From contig JALWOO010000348.1 in NCBI GenBank assembly GCA_027083485.1, positions 1 through 5,978 of the forward strand: a stretch of 5,978 nucleotides of DNA, read 5' to 3'. This document shows, piece by piece, positions 1 through 5,978 of the stretch; position 1 is the first letter of the stretch; every line of letters begins with the position of its first letter. The notes below the pieces were generated by a model. The model did not search any database. It saw nothing but the letters and a program-made list of their open reading frames with translations, and was not told the DNA's origin. The position numbers were made by a program, and so were the translations under genes. Source of the DNA: Amylibacter sp. (GTDB taxonomy: Bacteria; Pseudomonadota; Alphaproteobacteria; Rhodobacterales; Rhodobacteraceae).

Positions 1-502
1 CAAAAACACCGGTGCCTTTGACATTGCACACCGCTTCCTTGAGGCCGCCAAGCTCGGTGGCATTTTCCTCGACCACCTCGAATTTCCAGCCCTGCCCTTC
101 GCAATACCGCTGGTACATGCGCAGCAGATCACCGGCAAAAAGCGCGGCCTCGTCCCCGCCGGTTCCGGCCCGGATCTCCAGAATCGCCGAGCGTTCGTCG
201 GCCTCGTCTTTGGGCAGCAAAGACAGCTGCACCTCATGCTCCAGCCCCGGCAGCGCCGCGCGCAGCTCGGACAATTCCTCTGCCGCCAACTCCTTCATTT
301 CCGGATCGAGCAGCATTTCCTCGGCTTCTTCAATATCCTGCAAAAGCCGTTGATATGCCACGACCTTTTCCACAACAGGGCGCAGGTCGGAATATTCTTT
401 GGACAGGGCGGCAAAATCATCGACACCCGAAACATCGGACATCTTCGCTTCCAGATAGGCAAAGCGTTGCTTGATTTGTTCAAGTTTATCAATAGGGATC
501 AT
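1..502 (-). CDS. prfA: Peptide chain release factor 1 (RF1), N-terminal 167 codons, runs off the window
   Basis: RF1 recognises UAA and UAG in the ribosomal A site and triggers release of the finished protein. Translating the minus strand from the ATG at 502 gives an open frame to the window edge starting [20 protein letters not shown], the usual Rhodobacterales PrfA start. An acidic helical region follows (about residues 52-105), then the conserved [16 protein letters not shown] segment at residues 111-126, typical of the PCRF domain of class I release factors. The codon-recognition loop and the GGQ catalytic motif would lie in the missing part; the family is usually about 350-360 residues. 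An in-frame ATG 14 codons upstream (542-544) exists, but family alignment favours 502. The nearest purine run (AGGGG at 504-508) is too close to the start for a good ribosome binding site. The next same-strand gene upstream starts at 1257 and ends at 802, 300 nt away, so prfA may have its own promoter. Very sure of identity. Confidence 0.96.
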   Translation of the reverse strand, partial: MIPIDKLEQIKQRFAYLEAKMSDVSGVDDFAALSKEYSDLRPVVEKVVAYQRLLQDIEEAEEMLLDPEMKELAAEELSELRAALPGLEHEVQLSLLPKDEADERSAILEIRAGTGGDEAALFAGDLLRMYQRYCEGQGWKFEVVEENATELGGLKEAVCNVKGTGVF

Positions 503-544
503 GCCCCTGAATTCGCCTGCAAACCGGCCTGCGTCAAGCCCCAT

Positions 545-573
545 TTGAATTTTTCGGATTTTTCTGCTAATAT
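545..573 (+). promoter_or_regulatory. Predicted sigma-70 promoter with extended -10, positioned for leaderless transcription
   Basis: A -35-like TTGAAT (545-550) and a -10-like TAATAT (568-573) are separated by exactly 17 bp, and TGC (565-567) just before the -10 makes an extended -10 element. A start about 7 nt after the -10 would fall at or next to position 580, the A of the ATG of the following small gene. No Shine-Dalgarno sequence is visible before that ATG, which fits a leaderless mRNA. This is inferred from sequence only. Confidence 0.6.
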
Positions 574-579
574 GTCGCC

Positions 580-876
580 ATGAAACCAATATTAACCGCT
601 TCGGGATTGGCTCTTTTGTATGCATCCAGTGCTTTTGCCGGCGGCACAGACAAACGCGATTGCTATTGCACCGATAAAACCGGCGCACGTGTCGAACTTG
701 GTCAAACCATCTGTTTGAACGTCGATGGCCGTGCCTTCATGGCGCGCTGTGAAATGTCGCTGAACGTGCCCATGTGGCGCGAAACCGGCAGCAATTGCCT
801 GTCATCGCGCAACGATCGCCTGCCCCAAAGCCTTGATCCACGCCTCCACCCGTTTCCGGTTAACCCCAAGATCTGA
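580..876 (+). CDS. Small secreted cysteine-containing protein of unknown function
   Basis: The product is 98 residues. Residues 1-20 ([20 protein letters not shown]) look like a Sec signal peptide with an A-x-A cleavage site, giving a mature periplasmic or secreted protein of about 78 residues. The mature part has five cysteines (28, 30, 45, 57, 73) in the blocks [33 protein letters not shown] and NCLSS; the even spread suggests disulfides. From memory, similar short proteins with the RDCYCTD and [12 protein letters not shown] blocks occur in other Rhodobacterales, but I know no assigned function. It is the only + strand gene here and is divergent from prfA. The C-terminal 24 residues, after the last cysteine, are proline-rich, look unconserved and are encoded opposite the end of the DUF1499 gene. 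There is no ribosome binding site; the promoter at 545-573 suggests a leaderless message. An overlapping ATG at 572 hits a stop after three codons. The signal peptide and cysteine pattern make this a real gene despite its size. Confidence 0.85.
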   Translation: MKPILTASGLALLYASSAFAGGTDKRDCYCTDKTGARVELGQTICLNVDGRAFMARCEMSLNVPMWRETGSNCLSSRNDRLPQSLDPRLHPFPVNPKI

Positions 877-1257
877 GTGGCCAAATCGCGACCGTGAAAA
901 TATCGCCAGAGTGGCGGTCCCGTCAGGCCTGTCGATAAAGCGCACCGAAATATAATCCGGATAACGCATCAACGCGCTGCGTTGCACATAGGTCAGCCAC
1001 AAATCATCAAGGCTCCCCGCCAGCAAACGCACATTCGGCTGCGACAGCGCCATTTCATCAAACGCCTGCGCCAAAGCAGCTGCATCCATATCAAAAACCG
1101 GCGCATTGGCGGGTTTTAACAAATACTGGTTCGGCTTGCCGGACAATACCGCCACCATGGGATCCACATGCCAGCGCGCCGCATTATCTCGGGAAAACCG
1201 CACCCACAGCACAAAGCCAACCCCCAGAGACACCACAATCAATAGAAAAAACTTCAA
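802..1257 (-). CDS. DUF1499 family protein, N-terminally membrane-anchored, TTG start
   Basis: The product is 151 residues. Residues 2-19 form one hydrophobic segment (FFLLIVVSLGVGFVLWVR), probably an uncleaved anchor or signal, so the rest likely faces the periplasm. The C-terminal half carries the DUF1499 hallmark: YVQRSALMRYPDYISVRF at about 90-107, then [20 protein letters not shown] at 121-140. No biochemical function is established for this family to my knowledge. The start codon is TTG (1255-1257), supported by a GAGGGGG ribosome binding site at 1264-1270, six bases upstream. The gene begins 54 bp after the ispG stop on the same strand and may be co-transcribed with it. Its last 24 codons plus stop overlap the convergent small secreted gene. 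The overlap includes its C-terminal helix, so it is this gene, not the opposing one, whose overlapping sequence looks constrained. Confidence 0.9.
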   Translation of the reverse strand: MKFFLLIVVSLGVGFVLWVRFSRDNAARWHVDPMVAVLSGKPNQYLLKPANAPVFDMDAAALAQAFDEMALSQPNVRLLAGSLDDLWLTYVQRSALMRYPDYISVRFIDRPDGTATLAIFSRSRFGHSDLGVNRKRVEAWIKALGQAIVAR

Positions 1258-1263
1258 GAAACA

Positions 1264-1270
1264 CCCCCTC
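1264..1270 (-). promoter_or_regulatory. Ribosome binding site that fixes the TTG start of the DUF1499 gene
   Basis: On the minus strand GAGGGGG lies six bases before the TTG at 1257-1255. There is no ATG nearby in this frame, and the GTG inside the same stretch is out of frame, so this site decides the start. Confidence 0.65.
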
Positions 1271-1311
1271 TTCGAATTCGCCCAAATATCCCCGCCGGAG
1301 GCATAAAATCT

Positions 1312-2430
1312 CTATTCGGATTCAGCGGAAATCTGCGCGGCCTTTTGTTCCACCAACTCGACAATATGATCCACCATATCATAATTGCCCAGCTTGTGAT
1401 CCTTTTTGCCGGCCACATAAACCATTCCGGTTGCCGCTCCGGACCCGCCGCCGGTGAACCCCACGTCGGTCATCAGGGCTTCGCCCGGTCCATTCACCAC
1501 ACAACCGATAATCGACAGGCTGATCGGGGTGTGAATATGGGCCAAACGCGACTCCAGCGCCGATACGGTCTTGATCACATCAAAGCCTTGCCGCGCACAG
1601 CTTGGACAGGAAATAATATTCACCCCGCGATGACGCAGCCCGAGGGATTTGAGCATTTCAAACCCCATGCGCACCTCTTCGACCGGATCGGCAGACAGGG
1701 ACACCCGCAGCGTATCACCCAGCCCGTTCCACAGCATATTACCAATGCCGATAGAGGATTTCACCGTGCCCGACATCAGGCCACCCGCCTCGGTGATGCC
1801 CAAATGGAACGGCGCATCCGTGGCATCCGCCAGCCCCTGATAGGCGGCAACGGTCATGAAAATATCCGATGCCTTGAGCGAAATTTTGAATTCATGGAAA
1901 TCATTGTCCTGCAAAATCCGGATATGATCCAGCCCGCTCTCGACCATCGCATCCGGACAAGGTTCGCCGTATTTATCCAGCAAATGTTTTTCCAATGATC
2001 CGGCATTCACCCCGATCCGGATCGAACAGCCGTTATCCTTGGCCGCCTGGATCACATCGCGCACCCGATCAGCAGAGCCGATATTGCCGGGATTGATCCG
2101 AAGGCAGGCGGCCCCGGCCTCGGCGGCCTCGATGCCGCGTTTATAGTGGAAATGGATATCCGCCACCAAAGGCACCGGACTTTCACGCACAATTTCAGCA
2201 AAAGCCGCGGTCGACTCCTCGTCCGGACAGGACACCCGCACGATATCGGCACCGGCTTCGGCACAGGCCTGAATCTGTTCAATCGTGGCCTTGGCATCCG
2301 ATGTCAGGGTGTTGGTCATGGTCTGCACCGTTATCGGTGCATCACCGCCAACGGGCACATTGCCCACATGGATCTGGCGGCTTTTACGCCGGTAAATATT
2401 GCGCCACGGACGAATCGGATTCAGGGTCAT
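1312..2430 (-). CDS. ispG: 4-hydroxy-3-methylbut-2-en-1-yl diphosphate synthase (IspG/GcpE)
   Basis: IspG is the [4Fe-4S] enzyme that converts 2-C-methyl-D-erythritol 2,4-cyclodiphosphate to HMBPP, the penultimate step of the MEP isoprenoid pathway, using ferredoxin or flavodoxin electrons in the cytoplasm. The 372-residue length equals that of E. coli IspG. The N-terminal TIM barrel shows [15 protein letters not shown] (27-41), VRVSCPD (64-70), [13 protein letters not shown] (87-99) and LRINPGNIG (110-118). The C-terminal cluster domain has all expected ligands: Cys275 and Cys278 in [12 protein letters not shown], Cys310 in [10 protein letters not shown], and Glu317. The ATG at 2430 lies 35 bp after the stop of the RodZ-like gene, so the two are probably one operon; the rodZ-ispG adjacency also occurs in E. 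coli. The ribosome binding site is weak (AGAG about nine bases before the ATG). Nothing is missing or broken. Confidence 0.98.
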   Translation of the reverse strand: MTLNPIRPWRNIYRRKSRQIHVGNVPVGGDAPITVQTMTNTLTSDAKATIEQIQACAEAGADIVRVSCPDEESTAAFAEIVRESPVPLVADIHFHYKRGIEAAEAGAACLRINPGNIGSADRVRDVIQAAKDNGCSIRIGVNAGSLEKHLLDKYGEPCPDAMVESGLDHIRILQDNDFHEFKISLKASDIFMTVAAYQGLADATDAPFHLGITEAGGLMSGTVKSSIGIGNMLWNGLGDTLRVSLSADPVEEVRMGFEMLKSLGLRHRGVNIISCPSCARQGFDVIKTVSALESRLAHIHTPISLSIIGCVVNGPGEALMTDVGFTGGGSGAATGMVYVAGKKDHKLGNYDMVDHIVELVEQKAAQISAESE

Positions 2431-2465
2431 GCGATCGGCTCTTGATTTGGAAGAAGAACGAAGAA

Positions 2466-3653
2466 TTACTCTTGCGGAATATCGGCGTCAATCTGTGCGG
2501 TGTAGGATCCGGCATCCCCGATGATCGGCGGGGCCAGTTCAAAATCGAACACATCATTCACCAGCGCAAGCTTGCTGGTCACGTCCTCCCGATCCAGCGA
2601 CACATTGCGTACAACGCTGCCTGTGCGGGTCAGCGGGCCATAGGTGTTTTGCCCCACATTCACAAACACCGCGCTGGCATTTCCGGCCCGCAACAACGGC
2701 GGCACCACGCCATCGGGCAAACGATAGCGCTCCCCCGCATTCAGGGTTTGTTCAAACAAAACAGAGCCATCCGGATAATAAATCCGGATCCAGGCCGGTT
2801 TGAGCGCCACGATATCCATCGGCGGCGGGGCTTCTTTGATCACTTTGGGGGCCTCGGCCACCAAGGTCGGCACCACATCCTGTTCCTGTGAGGCAAACAC
2901 GCCTTGGGAATCGGGATCAATCGACAGGATCGGCCCGTCGCGGGCGACCAGTTGCGGCACTTCGAGCGCTTGCGGACGATAGAGCTGATCCAGAGACGTG
3001 GTTGCCATCAGACCGCGCGGCGCGCCAAAATTCGCGGTCCCGCTTTCAAGCGCCGAGCTGTCAGAGGCCAGCACATCTGCCCGGGTGGTAACCTCGGGTG
3101 TCTGGTTCACGGGCACAAATTGCACGCGCTGCACTTCTTTCAAAACGCTCCAGCCGCCATAGCCCAGCCCGATAACAAGGGCCAGCAGCACCGCAATCGA
3201 GCCAAAACCGGCAAGGGACAACCGTTCGAGAATACCCTCGGCAGGGGCGCTGATCGGCACACGCGGATTGGTAATCGGGTCCAGATTGGTTTGGGTGATC
3301 GGAGTCTGCAACAAGGACGCCGATTTGGCAGCCAGCGAAGGCGCGCCTTTCAGGTCCGCATGCACGCCGTTAAAGCCGCTTTGCTCGCAAAACCGGAAAA
3401 AGCATTCTTCGGGGTCCATTTCCAGATACCGCGCATAAGAACGCACATATCCGGCAATAAAGCCGGGGGTCTGGAATACGGAGGGATCGCAATTTTCAAT
3501 GGCGGCAAGGTAGGTTGCCTTGATACGCAGGTCGCGCTGAACGTCGAGCAGCGATTTGCCGAGCGTCGCGCGCTCGCCTCGCATCTCGTCGCCCAAAGTG
3601 ACCTCGAACGTATCGAACCCCTTTGGTTTATAGCCACCCAAGCCTTTTTCCAT
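2466..3653 (-). CDS. RodZ-like membrane protein with cytoplasmic HTH and C-terminal DUF4115 domain
   Basis: The product is 395 residues with RodZ-type architecture. Residues about 18-93 form an HTH_25-type helix-turn-helix ([20 protein letters not shown], then [10 protein letters not shown] and [16 protein letters not shown]). A linker follows, then one transmembrane helix at about 147-168 ([21 protein letters not shown]), a long low-complexity region at about 180-280 ending in a proline-rich stretch, and a periplasmic DUF4115 domain at about 285-355 ([19 protein letters not shown], then [14 protein letters not shown]). In E. coli, RodZ binds MreB through its HTH and helps set rod shape; a similar role here is inferred from domain order and the downstream ispG. 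Alphaproteobacterial members are often annotated only as HTH-domain proteins. The ATG at 3653 is chosen because a stop lies seven codons upstream in frame with no other ATG between. A possible GCAGGG ribosome site is far (about 12 bases) from the start. Confidence 0.9.
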   Translation of the reverse strand: MEKGLGGYKPKGFDTFEVTLGDEMRGERATLGKSLLDVQRDLRIKATYLAAIENCDPSVFQTPGFIAGYVRSYARYLEMDPEECFFRFCEQSGFNGVHADLKGAPSLAAKSASLLQTPITQTNLDPITNPRVPISAPAEGILERLSLAGFGSIAVLLALVIGLGYGGWSVLKEVQRVQFVPVNQTPEVTTRADVLASDSSALESGTANFGAPRGLMATTSLDQLYRPQALEVPQLVARDGPILSIDPDSQGVFASQEQDVVPTLVAEAPKVIKEAPPPMDIVALKPAWIRIYYPDGSVLFEQTLNAGERYRLPDGVVPPLLRAGNASAVFVNVGQNTYGPLTRTGSVVRNVSLDREDVTSKLALVNDVFDFELAPPIIGDAGSYTAQIDADIPQE

Positions 3654-3688
3654 GGCGTCTGCAAACCCTGCTCAATTGCCTCAAATCA

Positions 3689-3774
3689 ACCGATTCGGTG
3701 ATCGGCCACTGCTTAGTGACTTCTATACCACATGCAAGCAGACTTGCGCACCCCTTTCAGGGTTTTTTAAAGGG
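3689..3774. repeat. Cluster of short inverted repeats in the hemA to RodZ-like spacer
   Basis: The 121-bp spacer between hemA and the next gene holds several short perfect inverted repeats. They are ACCGA-T-TCGGT (3689-3699, overlapping CCGAT/ATCGG at 3690-3705), CACT-GCTT-AGTG (3707-3718), GCAAG-CAGA-CTTGC (3734-3747), and CCCTTT/AAAGGG with an 11-nt loop (3752-3774). None is followed by a T-run in the direction of hemA transcription, so none is a standard terminator for hemA. They may be operators, leader-RNA hairpins or chance. I see no strong promoter for the downstream gene, only TGG-TATAGA on the minus strand (about 3722-3730), which lacks a good -35. Confidence 0.4.
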
Positions 3775-4998
3775 TTAACCTACCATATCTAGGCGGTTCA
3801 GCGCGCATTGGCCCCAAAGAGCATCCAGAGCATCCACCAGATCATTCAACATTTTATCGGAATGGACCGGCGAAGGGGTAAACCGCAGCCGTTCGGTGCC
3901 CCGTGGCACGGTGGGGAAATTGATTGGCTGCACGTAGATGCCGTAATCTTCCAGCAGCATATCGGACAGCATTTTGCATTTTACCGGATTGCCCACATGC
4001 ACGGGCACGATATGGCTGCCATGGTCATCAATCGGCAGGCCAAGCGCCTTGAGGCGGGATTTCAGAACGCGGGCTTTTTCCTGTTGGGAATCGCGCAGCG
4101 CCTGATCGGTTTTCACATGCCGGACCGAGGCCGCCGCCGCAGCGGCAACAGCAGGGGGCAAAGAGGTGGTGAAAATAAATCCCGGCGCAAAGGAGCGCAC
4201 CGCATCGGCCATTTTTTCGCTGGTAGCAATATAGCCGCCCATCACGCCAAAGGCCTTGCCCAAAGTGCCGTTGATAATATCGATCCGGTCCGACAATCCG
4301 TCCCGTTCGGCAACGCCACCGCCGCGCGGGCCGTACATGCCCACGGCGTGAACTTCGTCGATATAGGTCAGGGCGTTGAATTCATCGGCCAGATCACAGA
4401 TTTCCCGGATCGGGCCAAAATCGCCGTCCATCGAATAAATCGATTCAAAGGCGATCAGCTTGGGCGCATCCTTGGGCAGTTCTTCAAGCAATTCACGCAG
4501 ATGCGCCACATCGTTGTGGCGGAAAATTTTCTTGCTGCAATTGCCGTGGCGAATGCCTTCGATCATGGAGGCGTGGTTCAATTCATCCGACAAAATGGTC
4601 AGCCCGGGAAACAGACGCGGCAAAACCGACAAAGTTGCCTCGTTTGCGTTATAGGCAGAGGTGAACACGATGGCGCGTTCCTTGCTGTGCAGATCGGCGA
4701 TTTCTGCTTCGAGTTCCTGATGGTAAACCGTTGTCCCCGAAATATTGCGTGTACCCCCGGAACCGGCACCTGCCGTATCCACCGCTGTTTTCATCGCGTC
4801 GAGCACAACCGGATGCTGGCCCATGCCCAGATAATCATTGCCGCACCAAACAGCGATTTCCTTCTGGCTACCGTCCGGCTTGGTCCAGATTGCGATCGGG
4901 AACTGCTGGTTTATCCGGCGGATATTCTGAAAAACGCGATAGCGACCTTCTTCATGCAAAGAGGAGAGTGCTTCTTCTATTCGGGAATTATAGTCCAT
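3775..4998 (-). CDS. hemA: 5-aminolevulinate synthase (ALAS), Shemin pathway
   Basis: HemA is a PLP-dependent cytoplasmic enzyme that condenses glycine with succinyl-CoA to 5-aminolevulinate, CO2 and CoA, the committed step of heme and other tetrapyrrole synthesis in alphaproteobacteria. At 407 residues it equals Rhodobacter HemA and keeps its numbering: His142 in NHAS, Asp214 in YIDEVHAVG, and the PLP-binding Lys248 in [10 protein letters not shown]. Other family blocks are [13 protein letters not shown] (51-63), [13 protein letters not shown] (77-89) and [20 protein letters not shown] (355-374). The frame stays open upstream to an ATG at 5067, but [21 protein letters not shown] from 4998 matches the family N-terminus and has AGG four bases before it. 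The gene follows the LdtR-like regulator on the same strand with a 156-bp spacer carrying candidate operator sequences, so it probably has its own regulated promoter. No intrinsic terminator follows, so readthrough into the RodZ-like gene is possible. Confidence 0.98.
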   Translation of the reverse strand: MDYNSRIEEALSSLHEEGRYRVFQNIRRINQQFPIAIWTKPDGSQKEIAVWCGNDYLGMGQHPVVLDAMKTAVDTAGAGSGGTRNISGTTVYHQELEAEIADLHSKERAIVFTSAYNANEATLSVLPRLFPGLTILSDELNHASMIEGIRHGNCSKKIFRHNDVAHLRELLEELPKDAPKLIAFESIYSMDGDFGPIREICDLADEFNALTYIDEVHAVGMYGPRGGGVAERDGLSDRIDIINGTLGKAFGVMGGYIATSEKMADAVRSFAPGFIFTTSLPPAVAAAAAASVRHVKTDQALRDSQQEKARVLKSRLKALGLPIDDHGSHIVPVHVGNPVKCKMLSDMLLEDYGIYVQPINFPTVPRGTERLRFTPSPVHSDKMLNDLVDALDALWGQCALNRLDMVG

Positions 4999-5051
4999 TC
5001 TACCTGCGCCTTTCTCGTGTGAGTCATGCCCTTTTAAGGGGTTTTCAAACG

Positions 5052-5062
5052 AAACAACAGGT
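5052..5062 (-). promoter_or_regulatory. Candidate operator upstream of hemA (ACCTGTTGTTT, copy 1)
   Basis: ACCTGTTGTTT on the minus strand lies 53 nt before the hemA ATG. The same 11 bases occur 49 nt before the ATG of the neighbouring MarR-type gene (5714-5724). A weaker copy (CCTGTTCGTT, complement of 5076-5085) lies 24 bp further upstream. Its TTGTTT part could also serve as a -35 element, although no good -10 follows. The function is inferred from the duplication and matching position. Confidence 0.4.
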
Positions 5063-5095
5063 ATCAAAACGCCGCAACGAACAGGAAATGCGAAT

Positions 5096-5108
5096 ACTTT
5101 GGCAAAGT
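5096..5108. promoter_or_regulatory. Perfect 6-1-6 inverted repeat in the spacer before hemA
   Basis: ACTTTG-G-CAAAGT is a perfect dyad of the size typical for a dimeric repressor or activator site. ACTTTGGC (5096-5103) can instead pair over 8 bp with GCCAAAGT (5133-5140), enclosing a small GGAG-A-CTCC palindrome (5122-5130). It may therefore be an operator for hemA or a hairpin after the regulator gene. No T-run follows, so it is not a clear terminator. Confidence 0.4.
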
Positions 5109-5154
5109 CACATTTATTTGAGGAGACTCCGCGCCAAAGTTTGCCGATTTGCGG

Positions 5155-5664
5155 TCAATAGATGTAGCGGATCTGATCCGTCCAGTACCGTTCCACACGT
5201 CGAAGAACGTTATTGATGGATTGCAGGCCGGACTCCCCGATGACGTCCTTGCTGGCCATGCCCTGCACGTGGCGGCCAAACAGTTCCTCGACAATCACCC
5301 GAATCTTGCGCCCCTTTTCGGTGAGGCTGACCCGCACGGCGCGCCGGTCAATTTCGCAGCGTTGATGATGCATATAGCCGGCTTCGACCAGTTTCTTGAG
5401 GTTATAGGACACATTCGACCCCTGATAATAGCCACGGGATTTCAATTCCCCCGCCGTCACCTCGTTTTCGCCAATGTTGAACAGCAACAACGCCTGCACC
5501 GAATTGATGTCCAGCAAGCCAAGCCGTTCGAATTCATCCTTGATCACGTCCAATAACAAACGGTGCAACCGTTCCACCATCGACAGGGTTTCCAGATATG
5601 ACCCCAAAAAATCCGGCCGCTGCCCTGTAGGACCGGTCGTGGGGACTGTTGAATGTATGCTCAT
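5155..5664 (-). CDS. MarR-family winged-helix regulator, LdtR-like
   Basis: The product is a 169-residue cytoplasmic DNA-binding protein. A dimerisation helix region (SYLETLSMVERLHRLLLDVI, 22-41) is followed by a winged-helix domain. DINSVQALLLFNIGENEVTAGEL covers about 52-74, the recognition helix is RGYYQGSNVSYNLKKLVEAG (77-96), and the wing with the family's DRR motif is at about 101-118 (EIDRRAVRVSLTEKG). The YYQGSNVSYN type of recognition helix resembles the alphaproteobacterial LdtR group, named for a Liberibacter regulator of an L,D-transpeptidase; the target in this organism is not shown. The ATG at 5664 has GGAG (5672-5675) seven bases upstream. It sits between sdhE (86-bp spacer) and hemA (156-bp spacer), all on one strand. 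An 11-bp sequence shared by its own upstream region and that of hemA suggests autoregulation plus control of hemA, which is inference. Family assignment is firm, the LdtR subgroup less so. Confidence 0.92.
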   Translation of the reverse strand: MSIHSTVPTTGPTGQRPDFLGSYLETLSMVERLHRLLLDVIKDEFERLGLLDINSVQALLLFNIGENEVTAGELKSRGYYQGSNVSYNLKKLVEAGYMHHQRCEIDRRAVRVSLTEKGRKIRVIVEELFGRHVQGMASKDVIGESGLQSINNVLRRVERYWTDQIRYIY

Positions 5665-5682
5665 TTAGTTTCTCCGCCATTA

Positions 5683-5692
5683 CTGCTTGCAG
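5683..5692. repeat. Short palindrome in the regulator's leader
   Basis: CTGC-TT-GCAG is a 4-2-4 inverted repeat 18 nt before the start codon of the MarR-type gene, just upstream of its ribosome binding site. It could be an autoregulatory site, but its size makes chance quite possible. Confidence 0.25.
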
Positions 5693-5713
5693 ACAGTCTT
5701 GGGGCAGAAATCA

Positions 5714-5724
5714 AAACAACAGGT
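5714..5724 (-). promoter_or_regulatory. Candidate operator upstream of the MarR-type gene (ACCTGTTGTTT, copy 2)
   Basis: These are the same 11 bases as at 5052-5062, in the same orientation and at almost the same distance from a start codon (49 against 53 nt). Downstream similarity continues as YGWTT, so 14 of 16 positions agree between the two copies. A shared factor, possibly the encoded regulator itself, is the simplest reading. Confidence 0.4.
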
Positions 5725-5750
5725 TAAGCTCAGGCGCTTTTTTCACTTAT

Positions 5751-5978
5751 TTAGCACTGGATTTTACGTAAATAGGCGGAAACCTGCTCCAAAGCGGGCT
5801 GAAACTGCGCCGGAGCGGGTTTTGCGCCCGTCACCCAGAGATAAAGCTCCTGATCGTTTTCATCCATCAGGGCCTCGTGCAGATCAAGCGCAGAATCATC
5901 CAGATCGGCCATGGCCGTATCGGCAAAACCGCCCAGAATAATATCCATTTCCTTCATGCCGCGCCGCCAGGAGCGCAT
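5751..5978 (-). CDS. sdhE: SdhE-type FAD assembly factor (DUF339), C-terminal part, runs off the window
   Basis: SdhE proteins help attach FAD covalently to the flavoprotein subunit of succinate dehydrogenase (SdhA) in the cytoplasm. The visible 75 codons contain the signature RGxxE as RRGMKEMDIILGGFAD near the start, then DENDQELYLWVTGAKPAP, as in the small acidic helical-bundle family. The family is about 80-100 residues and normally has a further stretch ending in L-R-R before MRSWRRGMKEMD, so the Met at the window edge is probably internal and the true start lies outside. The stop at 5751 is 86 bp before the MarR-type gene. The downstream spacer contains only a weak hairpin, so cotranscription with the regulator is possible. 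Very sure of the family. Confidence 0.92.
   Translation of the reverse strand: MRSWRRGMKEMDIILGGFADTAMADLDDSALDLHEALMDENDQELYLWVTGAKPAPAQFQPALEQVSAYLRKIQC

Noticed and set aside
509..537. Possible prfA promoter: TTGACG (532-537), 17-bp spacer, GAATTC (509-514), minus strand
   Set aside because: The -35 is good but the -10 barely resembles TATAAT and lies almost on the start codon, so it is not supported well enough.
503..544. In-frame upstream ATG for prfA at 544
   Set aside because: It would add 14 residues before the conserved [10 protein letters not shown] start, with no ribosome binding site.
2904..3701. 265-codon + strand open frame opposite the RodZ-like gene, and a 217-codon one opposite ispG (1345-1998)
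   Set aside because: Both are antisense shadows of clearly recognised genes, with shadow-like composition and no family features.
3752..3768. Hairpin CCCT-TTC-AGGG followed by six T on the + strand, looking like a terminator
   Set aside because: The stem is only 4 bp and points against both flanking genes; no + strand transcript is expected here.
3808..5022. 404-codon open frame on the + strand opposite hemA
   Set aside because: It mirrors hemA codon use on the opposite strand, is rich in His, Arg and Gln, shows no recognisable domain, and hemA itself is unambiguous.
4999..5067. Longer hemA start at 5067 adding 23 residues
   Set aside because: The added segment has no counterpart in the ALAS family. 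The ATG at 4998 gives the exact 407-residue Rhodobacter-type protein and keeps the catalytic residue numbering.
5724..5744. AAGC...GCTT followed by T-run on the + strand after sdhE
   Set aside because: It has a 4-bp stem in the wrong orientation for sdhE and no + strand gene to terminate.
1..5978. Search by eye for CRISPR repeats, tRNA or rRNA genes, insertion sequences, attachment sites or foreign-looking segments
   Set aside because: None seen. Gene content and composition are uniform and typical of core chromosome; no defence, phage or other novel multi-gene system can be supported.

Overview
The window looks like a piece of a Rhodobacterales (Roseobacter/Paracoccus-type) alphaproteobacterial chromosome. 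The evidence is a 407-residue ALA synthase that matches the Rhodobacter HemA family in length and active-site numbering, a PrfA beginning [10 protein letters not shown], an alphaproteobacterial-type RodZ-like protein, an IspG and an LdtR-like MarR regulator. Moderate GC, dense coding and the absence of any mobile-element, tRNA, rRNA or CRISPR signature suggest ordinary core chromosome, not an accessory island. No stretch longer than about 160 bases lacks a gene.

Layout from right to left, which is the direction of transcription for all but one gene: the C-terminal part of sdhE (5751-5978, cut by the window edge); an LdtR-like MarR regulator (5155-5664); hemA (3775-4998); a RodZ-like HTH/DUF4115 membrane protein (2466-3653); ispG (1312-2430); a DUF1499 protein with a TTG start (802-1257); and the first 167 codons of prfA (1-502, cut by the window edge). 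The exception is a small secreted cysteine-rich protein of unknown function on the + strand (580-876), whose last 24 codons plus stop overlap the 3' end of the DUF1499 gene tail to tail.

The genes are mostly housekeeping. HemA makes 5-aminolevulinate from glycine and succinyl-CoA, the first step of tetrapyrrole synthesis by the Shemin route. IspG carries out the penultimate step of the MEP isoprenoid pathway. PrfA ends translation at UAA/UAG. SdhE attaches FAD to succinate dehydrogenase. The RodZ-like protein is a probable cell-shape or envelope factor and sits directly upstream of ispG, as rodZ does in E. coli.

I found no convincing new system. The most useful signals are regulatory: (1) an 11-bp exact repeat, ACCTGTTGTTT on the minus strand, lies about 50 nt upstream of both the MarR-type gene and hemA, suggesting a shared operator; (2) a near-consensus extended -10 promoter is placed so that the small secreted gene would probably be transcribed as a leaderless mRNA; (3) inverted repeats lie in the spacers on either side of hemA.
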